The translations under genes and the position numbers were made by a program. 64,000 nucleotides of DNA, taken from contig NZ_CAJYVE010000031.1 in NCBI RefSeq assembly GCF_913777995.1, positions 62,001-126,000 on the forward strand, given 5' to 3'. The notes under the pieces are model-generated. The model saw nothing but the letters and a program-made list of their open reading frames with translations. It was not told where the DNA came from and did no database searches. Positions within the stretch are counted from its first letter, which is position 1. Every line of letters begins with the position of its first letter. The DNA is from an uncultured Pseudomonas sp. (lineage in GTDB: Bacteria > Pseudomonadota > Gammaproteobacteria > Pseudomonadales > Pseudomonadaceae). Below, piece after piece: positions 34,082-44,527 of this stretch.

Positions 34082-34884
34082 TGACCGAACTCGACGGCCC
34101 GGCCGGGCTGCAGCAACAACTGGCGCTGGTGTACGGGCAGCCGTTCAACCAGTTGCCGCTGGACCTGTACATTCCGCCCGATGCCCTGGAAGTCTTCCTC
34201 GAAGCCTTCGAAGGGCCGCTGGACCTGTTGCTGTACCTGATCCGCAAGCAGAACATCGACATTCTCGACATCCCGGTGGCGGAAATCACCCGGCAGTACA
34301 TGGGTTACGTCGAGCTGATGAAGAGCGTGCGCCTGGAGCTGGCTGCCGAGTACTTGCTGATGGCGGCCATGCTGGCGGAGATCAAGTCGCGCATGCTGCT
34401 GCCACGTTCCGAAGAAGCCGAGGTCGAGGAAGAAGACCCGCGCGCCGAACTGATCCGCCGGCTGCAGGAGTACGAGCGCTTCAAGAACGCCGCCGAAGGT
34501 ATCGATGAACTGAGCCGGGTCGGTCGGGACGTCGTGGTGCCGCGCCTCGAGGCACCGCAGGCCAAGGCGCGCAAGCTGCTGCCCGATGTCGCCCTGGAAG
34601 AGCTGTTGATGTCCATGGCCGAGGTGCTGCGGCGTGCCGACCTGTTCGAAAGCCACCAGATCAGCCGCGAGACACTGTCGACCCGCGAACGCATGAGCGA
34701 TGTGCTCGAACGCCTTAAGGGCAGTGGCTTCGTGCCGTTCGCCGAGCTGTTCAGCGCCGAGGAGGGCCGCCTGGGTGTGGTGGTGACTTTCATGGCGGTG
34801 CTCGAGCTGGTCAAGGAACAACTGGTCGAACTGGTGCAGAACCAACCCTTCGCCGCCATTCACGTGCGTGCCCGAGCCGAATAG
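34081..34884 (+). CDS. scpA: Segregation and condensation protein A
   Basis: Kleisin subunit of the SMC-ScpAB condensin (267 aa). ScpA bridges the SMC heads and binds ScpB dimers in chromosome compaction. The N-terminal SMC-neck-binding domain (FEGPLDLLLYLIRKQNIDILDIPV) and C-terminal winged helix (LEELLMSMAEVLRR ... VPFAELFSAEEGRLGVVVTFMAVLELVKE) are clear, joined by an acidic linker (EEAEVEEEDPRAEL). Start 34081 is the ATG overlapping the yciO stop; a longer frame exists but is not conserved. Most pseudomonads also carry MukB-like MksBEF elsewhere. Confidence 0.94.
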   Translation: MTELDGPAGLQQQLALVYGQPFNQLPLDLYIPPDALEVFLEAFEGPLDLLLYLIRKQNIDILDIPVAEITRQYMGYVELMKSVRLELAAEYLLMAAMLAEIKSRMLLPRSEEAEVEEEDPRAELIRRLQEYERFKNAAEGIDELSRVGRDVVVPRLEAPQAKARKLLPDVALEELLMSMAEVLRRADLFESHQISRETLSTRERMSDVLERLKGSGFVPFAELFSAEEGRLGVVVTFMAVLELVKEQLVELVQNQPFAAIHVRARAE

Positions 34885-34895
34885 AGCCCCTAGTC

Positions 34896-35702
34896 ATGAA
34901 TCTCAACGAACCCCGTGATCTGGCTCCTCTGCTGGAAGCCTTCCTGCTGGCCTCGGGCAAGCCACAACCGCTGGAGCGCCTTTACGAGCTGTTCGAAGAA
35001 GCGGAAAGGCCAGGGCCGACGGTGTTCAAGAAAGCCCTGCAGATTCTCGGCAAGTCTTGCGAAGGGCGGGCCTTCGAACTCAAGGAGGTGGCTTCCGGTT
35101 ACCGCCTGCAGATCCGCGAGCGTTACGCACCCTGGGTCGGTCGCCTGTGGGAAGAGCGACCGCAGCGCTATTCCCGGGCGATGCTCGAAACCCTGGCGCT
35201 GATCGCCTACCGGCAGCCGATCACCCGAGGGGAGATCGAGGACGTGCGCGGGGTGACGGTCAACAGCCAGATCGTCAAGACCCTGCTGGAGCGCGAGTGG
35301 ATCCGTGTGGTGGGCTACCGCGACGTGCCGGGCAAACCGGCGATGTTCGCCACCACCAAGGCGTTTCTCGACCACTTCAACCTCAAGAGTCTCGAAGAGC
35401 TGCCGCCGCTGGCCGACCTGCGGGAGATGGAGCCCGAGCCGCTGCTGGATATCGACGACGCGCCCGTGCCGGCACACCTGCAGGCACTGGCCGATGCAAG
35501 CCTGGACTTCGACGAGGAGGCCGGCGAGGCATCGCCTCCGAAGGAGGAAACCAGCTTCCGCAGCCTGCTGCTGGAACTGGATTCCATGGAACACGGCTTG
35601 AAGACCGACTTCGATGACTTGCTTGCCGAGGAACCGCAGGACGACCCGCAAGACCAAGACAGTGAAGAGGATCAGGACCGGCCATTGAACGGTCCGCATT
35701 GA
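34896..35702 (+). CDS. scpB: Segregation and condensation protein B
   Basis: Winged-helix partner of ScpA in condensin (268 aa). The core (about residues 8-180) shows LLEAFLLASGKPQPLERLYELF and ALIAYRQPITRGEIEDVRGV, VNSQIVKTLLEREWIRVVGYRDVPGKPAMFATT. The C-terminal 90 residues are acidic and low in complexity (DEEAGEA..., DFDDLLAEEPQDDPQDQDSEEDQD), a tail longer than in Firmicutes ScpB and common in pseudomonads. It is 11 bp after scpA. Confidence 0.94.
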   Translation: MNLNEPRDLAPLLEAFLLASGKPQPLERLYELFEEAERPGPTVFKKALQILGKSCEGRAFELKEVASGYRLQIRERYAPWVGRLWEERPQRYSRAMLETLALIAYRQPITRGEIEDVRGVTVNSQIVKTLLEREWIRVVGYRDVPGKPAMFATTKAFLDHFNLKSLEELPPLADLREMEPEPLLDIDDAPVPAHLQALADASLDFDEEAGEASPPKEETSFRSLLLELDSMEHGLKTDFDDLLAEEPQDDPQDQDSEEDQDRPLNGPH

Positions 35703-35746
35703 GCGGGCCGCGTGTCTGCCCTGTGACCGCGAACATGAGGTAGCCA

Positions 35747-35932
35747 ATGAGCAAGAGCCCCTGCATCAGCCTGTGCAAGTTCGACGCTGACATCTGCATC
35801 GGCTGCGGGCGCAGCAAGAAGGAAATCAAGGCCTGGAAGAAGCTCGACAAGGAAGAGCGCAAGGAGATCCTGGCCCTGGCGCGTCAGCGCCTGGACACGC
35901 TCAAGCGCACCGGCCGGCGGAAAAAGAAGTGA
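35747..35932 (+). CDS. DUF1289 small Cys-containing protein
   Basis: 61-aa basic protein. The N-terminal half has the DUF1289 pattern SPCISLCKFDADICIGCGRS, with four cysteines (C6, C10, C17, C20) suited to zinc or iron-sulfur binding. The rest is a Lys/Glu-rich helix and a basic end (RTGRRKKK). Function unknown; it may bind nucleic acid or act as a small adaptor. It is downstream of scpB and before rluB in the same direction. Confidence 0.85.
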   Translation: MSKSPCISLCKFDADICIGCGRSKKEIKAWKKLDKEERKEILALARQRLDTLKRTGRRKKK

Positions 35933-36098
35933 CTCGGCGTGCGCCAGCGGGCACAAGCGCGTATCATGCGCGCCCCTCCGGCCCGCTATGGCCGCAGGCT
36001 TATTGAATTTCGCCAGGGCGCGGCACACACTGCCCGCCGGGCAACAGGCATTGCCGGTCCTCGGCAAACCCTGAATCGACACACCGGGAGGTGCCCAG

Positions 36099-37190
36099 AT
36101 GAGTGAAAAAGAATTGCAAGAACCCCAGGCCGAGAAGCCGGCTGGCGAGAAGCTGCAGAAAGTGCTGGCGCGTATCGGCGTCGGCTCGCGCCGCGACGTC
36201 GAGGCCTGGATCGGCGAAGGCCGCATCAAGGTCAATGGCGTGGTCGCCACTCTCGGCCAGCGCGTCGACCTGCACGACGCGATCAGCGTCGACGGTCAAC
36301 TGGTCAAGCGTGAGGAAGCCCGCGAGACCGTGCGCCGGGTCATCATCTACAACAAACCGGACGGCGAGATCTGCACCCGTGACGATCCTGAGGGCCGTCC
36401 GACCGTGTTCGACCGCCTGCCGCGCCCCAAGGAAGGCCGTTGGGTCAACATCGGCCGCCTGGACATCAACACTACAGGCCTGCTGATGTTCACCACCGAC
36501 GGTGAGTTGGCCAACCGCCTGATGCACCCGTCCTATGAGATGGACCGCGAATACGCGGTGCGTGTGCGTGGCGAGGTGGACGATGACATGCTGCTGCGCC
36601 TGAAGAACGGCGTGATCCTCGAAGACGGCCCGGCGCGCTTCACCGACGTGCAGAAGGCGCCGGGCGGCGAAGGCTTCAACCATTGGTACCACTGCGTGGT
36701 GATGGAAGGCCGCAACCGTGAAGTGCGTCGCCTCTGGGAGTCCCAGGGCCTGGTGGTCAGCCGCCTGAAGCGCGTGCGCTACGGCCCGGTGTTCCTCAAC
36801 TCCGACCTGCCGATGGGCCGCTGGCGCGAAATGACCCAGCAGGAAGTCGACATCCTCGCGGCGGAAGTGGGCCTCAAGCCTGTGGCCCTGCCGGCGATGA
36901 GCGGCAAGAGCCGTGAGAAGCTGGAGCGCCAGCAGCGCCAGTCTTCGCGTCCACTGGGCAAGGGCGAGCGTGTGCGTCAGCTGCGTCCGGCGGCCGACGC
37001 GCCCGCCGCGGGCGAACGTGCCCCGCGCCAGCCCAAGGGCGAAGAGCGCCCGCGGCCGAACCTGCGCAACGATGCCAAGGGCGGTGATTCGCGCTCCGGC
37101 GGTCGCGGCCGTGGTACCCCGGTCGCCGAGCGCCCCAGCGAAGTGCGTCAGCGCCCAGGCAAGCGCCCTGGCCCGGGTCGCAAGCCGTAA
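36099..37190 (+). CDS. rluB: 23S rRNA pseudouridine(2605) synthase RluB
   Basis: Makes pseudouridine 2605 in 23S rRNA. 363 aa: an S4 RNA-binding domain at residues 20-80 (EKLQKVLARIGVGSRRDVEAWI), then the RsuA/RluB catalytic domain with Asp122 in IGRLDINTTGLLMFTTDG, and MEGRNREVRRLWESQG. The C-terminal 100 residues are a basic, Pro/Arg/Gly-rich disordered tail, typical of pseudomonad RluB. A strong terminator follows at 37211. Confidence 0.93.
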   Translation: MSEKELQEPQAEKPAGEKLQKVLARIGVGSRRDVEAWIGEGRIKVNGVVATLGQRVDLHDAISVDGQLVKREEARETVRRVIIYNKPDGEICTRDDPEGRPTVFDRLPRPKEGRWVNIGRLDINTTGLLMFTTDGELANRLMHPSYEMDREYAVRVRGEVDDDMLLRLKNGVILEDGPARFTDVQKAPGGEGFNHWYHCVVMEGRNREVRRLWESQGLVVSRLKRVRYGPVFLNSDLPMGRWREMTQQEVDILAAEVGLKPVALPAMSGKSREKLERQQRQSSRPLGKGERVRQLRPAADAPAAGERAPRQPKGEERPRPNLRNDAKGGDSRSGGRGRGTPVAERPSEVRQRPGKRPGPGRKP

Positions 37191-37210
37191 CTGAGTTCTC
37201 CTGCCTCCTG

Positions 37211-37242
37211 CAAACGCCGGTTTCGACCGGCGTTTGTATTTT
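37211..37242 (+). terminator. Rho-independent terminator after rluB
   Basis: Perfect 10-bp stem CAAACGCCGG / CCGGCGTTTG with a TTTCGA loop, followed by TATTTTCG. It lies 20 bp after the rluB stop. The stem contains A-T pairs on both sides, so it could also act in the opposite direction. Confidence 0.85.
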
Positions 37243-37272
37243 CGTACCCGCAACAGACATCAGGTAGCTTCA

Positions 37273-38655
37273 ATGACTGCAAGCGACTCCGGCTTCAAGC
37301 GCCGGTTGAAGAACCGCCATATCCAGCTCATCGCCCTGGGTGGTGCGGTGGGCACCGGCCTGTTCCTGGGCTCGGCCGGTGTGCTCAAGAGTGCCGGGCC
37401 CTCGATGATCCTGGGCTATGCCATCTGCGGCTTCATCGCCTTCCTGATCATGCGCCAACTCGGCGAGATGATCGTCGAAGAGCCGGTGGCCGGCTCGTTC
37501 AGTCATTTCGCGCACAACTACTGGGGTGGCTTCGCCGGATTCTTGTCGGGCTGGAACTGCTGGCTGCTGTACATTCTGGTGGGCATGTCGGAACTCTCCG
37601 CCGTGGGCAAGTACGTGCATTACTGGTGGCCGGAGATTCCGACCTGGGTCACCGCAGCGGCGTTCTTCCTGCTGATCAACGCCATCAACCTGACCAATGT
37701 GAAGGTTTTCGGTGAAACCGAGTTCTGGTTCGCGATCATCAAGGTCGCGGCGATCGTTGGCATGATCGGCCTGGGCTGCTACCTGCTGCTCAGCGGTCAG
37801 GGTGGCCCGGATGCCTCGGTGAGCAACCTGTGGGCGCATGGTGGCTTTTTCCCGCACGGCGTCAGCGGCCTGGTCATGGCCTTGGCGTTCATCATGTTTT
37901 CCTTTGGTGGCTTGGAAATGCTCGGCTTCACCGCCGCCGAGGCCGAACAGCCGAAAACGGTCATCCCCAAGGCGATCAACCAGGTCATCTACCGCATCCT
38001 GATCTTCTACATCGGTGCGTTGCTGGTGCTGTTGTCGCTGACGCCCTGGGACAGTCTGCTCGGTACGTTGAACGCCTCTGGCGATGCCTACAGCGGCAGT
38101 CCTTTCGTGCAGGTGTTCTCCCTGCTGGGCAGCGATGCCGCCGCTCATCTGCTCAACTTCGTGGTGCTGACCGCGGCGCTGTCGGTGTACAACAGCGGCA
38201 CCTACTGCAACAGCCGCATGCTGGTGGGCATGGCTGAGCAGGGCGATGCGCCGCGCGGCCTGGCCAGGGTCGACGGGCGCGGCGTGCCGGTGCCGGCGAT
38301 TCTCGCCTCGGCGGCGGTCACCGTGATTGCCGTGCTGCTCAACTACCTGATGCCCGGCGAGGCGCTGGAGCTGTTGATGTCGCTGGTGGTGGCGACACTG
38401 GTGATCAACTGGGCGATGATCAGCTACTCGCACCTGAAGTTTCGCCAGCATCTGCAGCGCAGTGGCCAGGTTCCGGCCTTCAAGGCGCTGTGGTATCCCT
38501 GGGGCAACTACCTGTGCCTGGCCTTCGTGGGGCTGATCCTGGGCATCATGTTGTTGATCCCCGGTATTCGCATCTCGGTGTTCGCGATACCGGTGTGGCT
38601 GGCGGTGATGGCTGTGTTCTACTGGCTCAAGCCGCGCCGGGCCAAGCTCGCCTGA
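37273..38655 (+). CDS. Amino-acid permease of the AroP/PheP group
   Basis: 460-aa amino acid:proton symporter of the APC superfamily with twelve helices. Strong resemblance to E. coli PheP/AroP: RHIQLIALGGAVGTGLFLGS, IAFLIMRQLGEMIVEEPVAGSF, FLSGWNCWLL, INAINLTNVKVFGETEFWFA, IMFSFGGLEMLGFTAAEAE, VVLTAALSVYNSGTY. Aromatic amino acids are the likeliest substrates, but related branches carry other neutral amino acids. Start ATG 37273 follows a weak AGGTAG; the frame is open 39 bases further upstream, into the terminator region, and that part was excluded. Confidence 0.87.
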   Translation: MTASDSGFKRRLKNRHIQLIALGGAVGTGLFLGSAGVLKSAGPSMILGYAICGFIAFLIMRQLGEMIVEEPVAGSFSHFAHNYWGGFAGFLSGWNCWLLYILVGMSELSAVGKYVHYWWPEIPTWVTAAAFFLLINAINLTNVKVFGETEFWFAIIKVAAIVGMIGLGCYLLLSGQGGPDASVSNLWAHGGFFPHGVSGLVMALAFIMFSFGGLEMLGFTAAEAEQPKTVIPKAINQVIYRILIFYIGALLVLLSLTPWDSLLGTLNASGDAYSGSPFVQVFSLLGSDAAAHLLNFVVLTAALSVYNSGTYCNSRMLVGMAEQGDAPRGLARVDGRGVPVPAILASAAVTVIAVLLNYLMPGEALELLMSLVVATLVINWAMISYSHLKFRQHLQRSGQVPAFKALWYPWGNYLCLAFVGLILGIMLLIPGIRISVFAIPVWLAVMAVFYWLKPRRAKLA

Positions 38656-38693
38656 GCTGGGCGCGTGGCTGAACACTTCGACGGGAGGCGCTG

Positions 38694-39107
38694 ATGCTGG
38701 TCATTTCCAACACGGTCCAGCTGCCGGACAGCGAGATCGAATGGTCGGCCATTCGCGCCCAGGGCGCGGGTGGGCAGAACGTCAACAAGGTCTCCAGTGC
38801 CATTCACCTGCGTTTCGACATCCAGGCGTCTTCGCTTCCGGCGTTCTACAAGGAACGCCTGCTGGCCTGGCGTGACAGCCGCATTACCGCCGAGGGGGTG
38901 ATCGTCATCAAGGCCCAGCAGTATCGTACCCAGGAGCAGAATCGCGCCGATGCGCTGCTGCGCCTGGTGGAGCTGATCCAGGCCGCGACCAGGGTGGAGA
39001 AGAAGCGCCGGCCGACCAAGCCAACCCTCGGTTCACAGAAACGCCGCCTGGAAGCCAAGAGCCAGCGCGGTTCGATCAAGGCCGGGCGCGGCAAGATCGA
39101 TTACTGA
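38694..39107 (+). CDS. arfB: Alternative ribosome-rescue factor ArfB (YaeJ)
   Basis: 137-aa peptidyl-tRNA hydrolase that releases stalled ribosomes without a codon in the A site. The catalytic GGQ is at residues 26-28 ([22 protein letters not shown]). The basic C-terminal tail ([21 protein letters not shown]...) that enters the mRNA channel is present, separating ArfB from release factors. The gene overlaps the 3' end of the convergent MFS gene by 7 bp. Confidence 0.93.
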   Translation: MLVISNTVQLPDSEIEWSAIRAQGAGGQNVNKVSSAIHLRFDIQASSLPAFYKERLLAWRDSRITAEGVIVIKAQQYRTQEQNRADALLRLVELIQAATRVEKKRRPTKPTLGSQKRRLEAKSQRGSIKAGRGKIDY

Positions 39108-40303
39108 CTACGGGCCAGTCGGCTGCGGCGATACAGGGTGACGCTGAGTGCCAGGCCGGCCAGTGAGGCCAGGGCGGCGAACAGGAAGATCGACACGAAG
39201 CCGAAGCCGGCGGCAATGGCACCGGCCAATGGGCCGGTCAGGCCCAGCGACAGATCGATGAACAGCGAATAGGCGCCCACTGCGGCGCCACGACTGGACG
39301 CCGGCACCAGATTCACCGCCTCGACTCCCAGCGCCGGGAACACCAGCGAGAAACCAAAGCCGGTGAGTGCTGCTCCGAGCAGCGCCAGCTCCGGCGTATT
39401 GGCCATCCACAGCGCCAGCAGGCCGAGGGTTTCCACGCTCAGGCAGGCGATCGCCACGCGAAAGCCGCCCAGGCGATTGATGAGGTTGCCGAACAGCAGC
39501 CGCGCAATGATGAAGCAGGCGCCGAACAGGGTCAGGCACAGCGCGGCGTTGGGCCACTGCTTGCTGGCGTAATAGAGGGTGATGAAGGTGGCGATGGTGC
39601 CGAAGCCGATGGAGCCCAGCGCCAGGCCCATGCCGTGCGGGAATACCCGGCCCAGCACATGGATGAACGGCATGCGCTCGCCGTGCACGATCGGCACCGG
39701 GGCTTTTTTCCAGGCCAGCAACTGGCTGAGCAGCCCCAGCAGGATCAGGCTTGTGCCCATGCTGGCCAGGCCGAAAGTCTTGACCATCCAGACCCCCAAT
39801 GGGGCGCCGATGGCCATCGAGCCGTAGCTGGCGATCCCGTTCCAGGAGATCACTTTGGCGGTATGTTGCGCGCCGACCCGACCAATGCCCCAGCCGATGG
39901 CGCCGGACCCTACCAGGCTTTCGGCACTGCCGAGGATCAGCCGGCCGACGAACAGGCAAGCCACGCTGAGCAGCGGCCATTGCTGCAGCCACACCGCCAC
40001 CAGCATGAACACACCGCTGACGGCACAGCCGAGCAGGCCGAACTGCACGGCCTTCTTGCAGCCCAGGTTGTCGATCACTCGCCCGGCCCAGGGCCGGCTG
40101 AGCAGGGTGGCCAGGTACTGCACGCTGATCACCAGGCCGGCGGTGATCGTGCCCAAGCCCAGCTCGTTGTGCACATAGCCCGGTAATACGGCGATGGGGA
40201 TGCCGATGTACAGGTAGCCGATGAAGGTGAACATCACGATGGACACGACCTGCAGGGTTACCTGCAGTTGGGTCGGTTGTGGAGCGGATTCAGGTGTGGT
40301 CAT
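39101..40303 (-). CDS. MFS transporter, YhhS/YfcJ-like
   Basis: 400-aa twelve-helix major facilitator. Family marks are [18 protein letters not shown] after TM2 (motif A), [20 protein letters not shown] and [22 protein letters not shown]. Start 40303 (MTTPESAPQ) is followed by a short soluble region and TM1; the frame is open 69 bases further upstream but begins with GTG and lacks conservation. Substrate unknown; YhhS-like proteins are drug or sugar efflux candidates. The 3' end overlaps arfB. Confidence 0.87.
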   Translation of the reverse strand: MTTPESAPQPTQLQVTLQVVSIVMFTFIGYLYIGIPIAVLPGYVHNELGLGTITAGLVISVQYLATLLSRPWAGRVIDNLGCKKAVQFGLLGCAVSGVFMLVAVWLQQWPLLSVACLFVGRLILGSAESLVGSGAIGWGIGRVGAQHTAKVISWNGIASYGSMAIGAPLGVWMVKTFGLASMGTSLILLGLLSQLLAWKKAPVPIVHGERMPFIHVLGRVFPHGMGLALGSIGFGTIATFITLYYASKQWPNAALCLTLFGACFIIARLLFGNLINRLGGFRVAIACLSVETLGLLALWMANTPELALLGAALTGFGFSLVFPALGVEAVNLVPASSRGAAVGAYSLFIDLSLGLTGPLAGAIAAGFGFVSIFLFAALASLAGLALSVTLYRRSRLARSQ

Positions 40304-40471
40304 CAGGCGTCGCAGGTAGTGAAGGCGGTCGAAAGCGTCGAGAGCCTGGAAACTTAGCCTGCTCACGATCACCGCCCATCATACCGTCAATGCATTGATG
40401 TACGACAAGTGTGGGAGAGGATGGCTAACCGATAGCCGCTCGCAGGCGAATTCGCCCAGGCGTAGCGCTGA

Positions 40472-40651
40472 TCAGTTGTTGGCGGGGGACAGCAGACGGG
40501 TGGTCACCAGGGCGGCCAGGGCATTTTCCCGGGTGCCGAAGCGGCTGAGCAGGGCGCTCTGCTTTTCCGGGCTCAGGCGGCTCCAGATCTGGATCATTTG
40601 TTCGGCGGTGCCGATCAGGGTGTCGGCTTGCTCCGGGGTGAATTCACTCAT
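40472..40651 (-). CDS. Small conserved-looking protein (59 aa)
   Basis: A 59-codon frame: begins MSEFTPEQADTLIGTAEQMI and ends LVTTRLLSPANN. It starts with ATG at 40651 with an AAGAAG Shine-Dalgarno-like motif 6 nt before it, and uses Pseudomonas-preferred codons throughout. The peptide is predicted helical, with an internal SRLSPEKQSALLSRFG stretch. No family recognised. It is upstream of the MFS gene on the same strand, with 168 bp between. Being below the usual gene-calling length, it may be missed by annotation pipelines. Confidence 0.6.
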   Translation of the reverse strand: MSEFTPEQADTLIGTAEQMIQIWSRLSPEKQSALLSRFGTRENALAALVTTRLLSPANN

Positions 40652-40738
40652 GAGGGACTTCTTCAGAACGGGGTAGATCGGTCATGACAGGCGCATGGAA
40701 AACGGAGGGTCCGTTTTCGATACGCCTGTGGTCAGCCT

Positions 40739-40879
40739 TCAGTCTTCGCCGAGGGTCTGCTGGCTGTCGTCAGCCGGGGTGCTCTGGTGTTCGGCGGCGA
40801 CGCCGAGCTCTTGTTGCGCCAGGGCCGACTGGGCGGTTTCCTGGTTGCTTGTGAAGGGAAAGTTCGGGATTTCATGCAT
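40739..40879 (-). CDS. Small hypothetical protein (46 aa)
   Basis: A 46-codon frame starting MHEIPNFPFTSNQETAQSAL and ending DDSQQTLGED. The ATG at 40879 has AGGAG 8 nt upstream; a second ATG two codons earlier is only 2 nt from the same motif and is less likely. The product is acidic and polar with no membrane segment or cysteine. No family recognised. It lies between the 59-aa gene and the pterin dehydratase on the same strand. Confidence 0.5.
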   Translation of the reverse strand: MHEIPNFPFTSNQETAQSALAQQELGVAAEHQSTPADDSQQTLGED

Positions 40880-41022
40880 AGTCATTGCTCCTCGCAAGGG
40901 GTTTGCAGATAGAACCGTGCTTAACAAAGCTGCGACAGGATAACGCAGTGAAGATGACAATCAGACTTTTTTATTTGCCCTGAAAGAAACAAACGCCGTT
41001 TCCGGCTGTCTGGCCGGGCCGC

Positions 41023-41379
41023 TCATTGATGGCCTGGCGCCTGCTCGGCGGCCCCTTCGGTGCGCGCCGCAAGAATGAAGTCGTTGGCATGCAAGCCGCC
41101 GATGGCATGCGTCCACCAGGTCACGGTGACCCGCCCCCATTCGGTCAGCAGGGCAGGGTGATGATTTTCGCCCTCGGCCAGGGCCCCTATGGTGTTGGTG
41201 AAGGCCAGGGCGCTGGCGAAATCCTTGAAGGCGTAGGTCTTTTCCAGCTGCTTGATGCCATCGCGGGTGTGCAATTGCCAGCCGGGCAGCTGCGGCATCA
41301 GCACGACCAGGTCTTCATCGGTAACGGGGCTGGCCTGGCCGTGACAGGGCTGGCAGGGGCGTTGGTCCAGGGTGGTCAT
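41023..41379 (-). CDS. phhB: Pterin-4a-carbinolamine dehydratase
   Basis: 118-aa enzyme (4a-hydroxytetrahydrobiopterin dehydratase) that recycles the pterin cofactor used by phenylalanine hydroxylase. The family motif ENHHPALL followed by VTVTWWTHAIGGLHANDF is clear. Start 41379 has GGAG 7 nt upstream and matches the usual N-terminus; the frame is open 66 bases further. Phenylalanine hydroxylase (phhA) is normally its partner, but it is not beside it here, so the link to tyrosine synthesis is by family knowledge only. Confidence 0.92.
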   Translation of the reverse strand: MTTLDQRPCQPCHGQASPVTDEDLVVLMPQLPGWQLHTRDGIKQLEKTYAFKDFASALAFTNTIGALAEGENHHPALLTEWGRVTVTWWTHAIGGLHANDFILAARTEGAAEQAPGHQ

Positions 41380-41448
41380 GAGCAGACTCCGAGTGGCAGG
41401 CTGAACCGACAGGATAGCCTGCCCGGCGCGGCGCTTTGCAGGCATGGA

Positions 41449-41494
41449 CGAAAAAACGCCTCGCCGGGCGTGCCGGGAGGCGTTTTCTTGTTGT
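41449..41494 (-). terminator. Rho-independent terminator after the DUF2790 gene
   Basis: Read on the minus strand: GAAAACGCCTC and GAGGCGTTTTTTC form an 11-bp stem around a GC-rich loop, with a T-run after it. A run of A on the opposite side means it could terminate in both directions. It lies about 10-50 bp after the DUF2790 stop. Confidence 0.8.
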
Positions 41495-41502
41495 TATGAG
41501 GG

Positions 41503-41781
41503 TCAGCTGTTGCCGCAGCCGTTGGCCATGATCTGGTAGCTCATGACGTGCCGCTGGCCGTGGGAGTCTTCGTAGGTCATGCGCACTGGCACCACCTTGC
41601 AGACGTTGGGGGTGGGGCTGATCGAGATCACCCGGGCGATATCCGGGTGCGAGCCGTAGGTGTAGGTTTCGACTGCAGGGATGGCGGAGTCTGTCTGGCT
41701 GGCCGTTCGGGCAGCGGGTTCGTCAGCCATGACCAGTGTGCTGAAACCGCAGAGTGCCAGAACCCAGAGTGAGCGTTTCAT
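41503..41781 (-). CDS. DUF2790 periplasmic small protein
   Basis: 92-aa exported protein of the DUF2790 family, found mainly in Pseudomonas. Signal peptide MKRSLWVLALCGFSTLVMA, then a domain with YGSHPDIARVISI, NVCKVVPVRMTYEDSHGQRH and a terminal MANGCGNS. Two cysteines (one in NVCKVV, one in NGCGNS) probably form a disulfide in the periplasm. Start 41781 has GAAGAAGG at about 7 nt upstream and begins the signal peptide; an upstream in-frame start is weaker. Function unknown. Confidence 0.85.
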   Translation of the reverse strand: MKRSLWVLALCGFSTLVMADEPAARTASQTDSAIPAVETYTYGSHPDIARVISISPTPNVCKVVPVRMTYEDSHGQRHVMSYQIMANGCGNS

Positions 41782-42105
41782 TTTCGGACCTTCTTCAAGT
41801 GCCAAATTCAGTGTGCAAGGGGGCGCATCGACCGTTTTCAGGTCGATGGGCGAGCCTTTTTGCGTGGGGGGATGTCGCTTGGTTGCCGATTGGCGAGGCC
41901 CATTCTAGGGAGCTGACGGCGGGGGATATACGAGTCATGCTGATAAGCGTCTTTGGCAAAACTGCAACAATGCGCCGGGTGGGCGCCGGGCTGCGGCCGG
42001 CGCAGGACAGGCACCGAACGGTAAGACCATCGTCGAATGGCCCCTCATCCGGTAGCGGGATACAACAACGGCATACAACAACAACTATTCACCGAGGTAA
42101 CCAAG
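41782..42105. other. Intergenic promoter region, DUF2790 / acsA
   Basis: 324 bp between the divergent DUF2790 and acsA genes. It must hold the acsA promoter. A GAGG motif lies 8 nt before the acsA ATG. A TGGCA...TGCA pair near 41955 looked like sigma-54 at first but its spacing is 7 rather than 10, so it was not called. I see no other feature. Confidence 0.4.
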
Positions 42106-44061
<1,956 letters not shown>

Positions 44062-44076
44062 TCGCCGATGCCCACG

Positions 44077-44115
44077 ACGCCCCATCCGGCCTGGCCGGGT
44101 GGGGCGTTTTCGTCT
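44077..44115 (+). terminator. Rho-independent terminator after acsA
   Basis: Stem ACGCCCCATCCGGC / GCCGGGTGGGGCGT (14 bp with one G-T pair), loop CTG, followed by TTTTCGTC. It begins about 15 bp after the acsA stop. Very strong. Confidence 0.9.
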
Positions 44116-44527
44116 GGCAAGCAGGATATTTATCCGTTTGTTACCAGGCGGGCAGCAGGGCCATCATCCGGTCTCGCCGCCCGTCTGGGCGCGCACCGCC
44201 ATGCAGGCTGGACGCTGTCGGGCTTGCCGTGCAGCGGGGCTTTGCGAATAATGTGCGGCTTTGCTGCGCGGATTTCTGTTTCAAATGATTTGCGCAAAGC
44301 AGCTCGCTTCAGATTTGTCAATGTGGCTTTCATGCAAAGCTAGAGCTTCTGTAACTAGTTGTCGCATTGAAGAAATATCGACTTTCGCCCTGCCGTTAAA
44401 ATGCCCGCCCATTCGCAATGTCCCATGCAGTTGCTCGACATTGCGCATCGCACATCCGCTACCGCTTGGCGCATTGGGCTCTATGCTCAATCTGTCGCCC
44501 ACATGATCTACCGATGGAGTTCCAGGA
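44116..44527 (+). promoter_or_regulatory. Leader region of the aot operon
   Basis: 412 bp between the acsA terminator and aotJ with no gene. Besides the ArgR half-site at 44360, it has a second weaker repeat TTTCGC-N8-TA at 44383, two base pairs out of tandem register, and TGTCGC at 44493 without the AA. In Pseudomonas the aot operon is activated by ArgR with arginine, so this is where its promoter should be. No short ORF with a good start was seen. Confidence 0.5.
44360..44380 (+). promoter_or_regulatory. ArgR half-site upstream of aotJ
   Basis: TGTCGC-ATTGAAGA-AA-TATCG is an exact match to the Pseudomonas ArgR half-site pattern TGTCGC-N8-AA-N5. The operator normally contains two such half-sites in tandem; here a degenerate second one starts 23 bp later. 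It lies 148 bp before the aotJ start. Confidence 0.65.

Noticed and set aside
41950-41975. Sigma-54 promoter before acsA
   Set aside because: TGGCA and TGCA are there but the GG-to-GC distance is 7, not 10.
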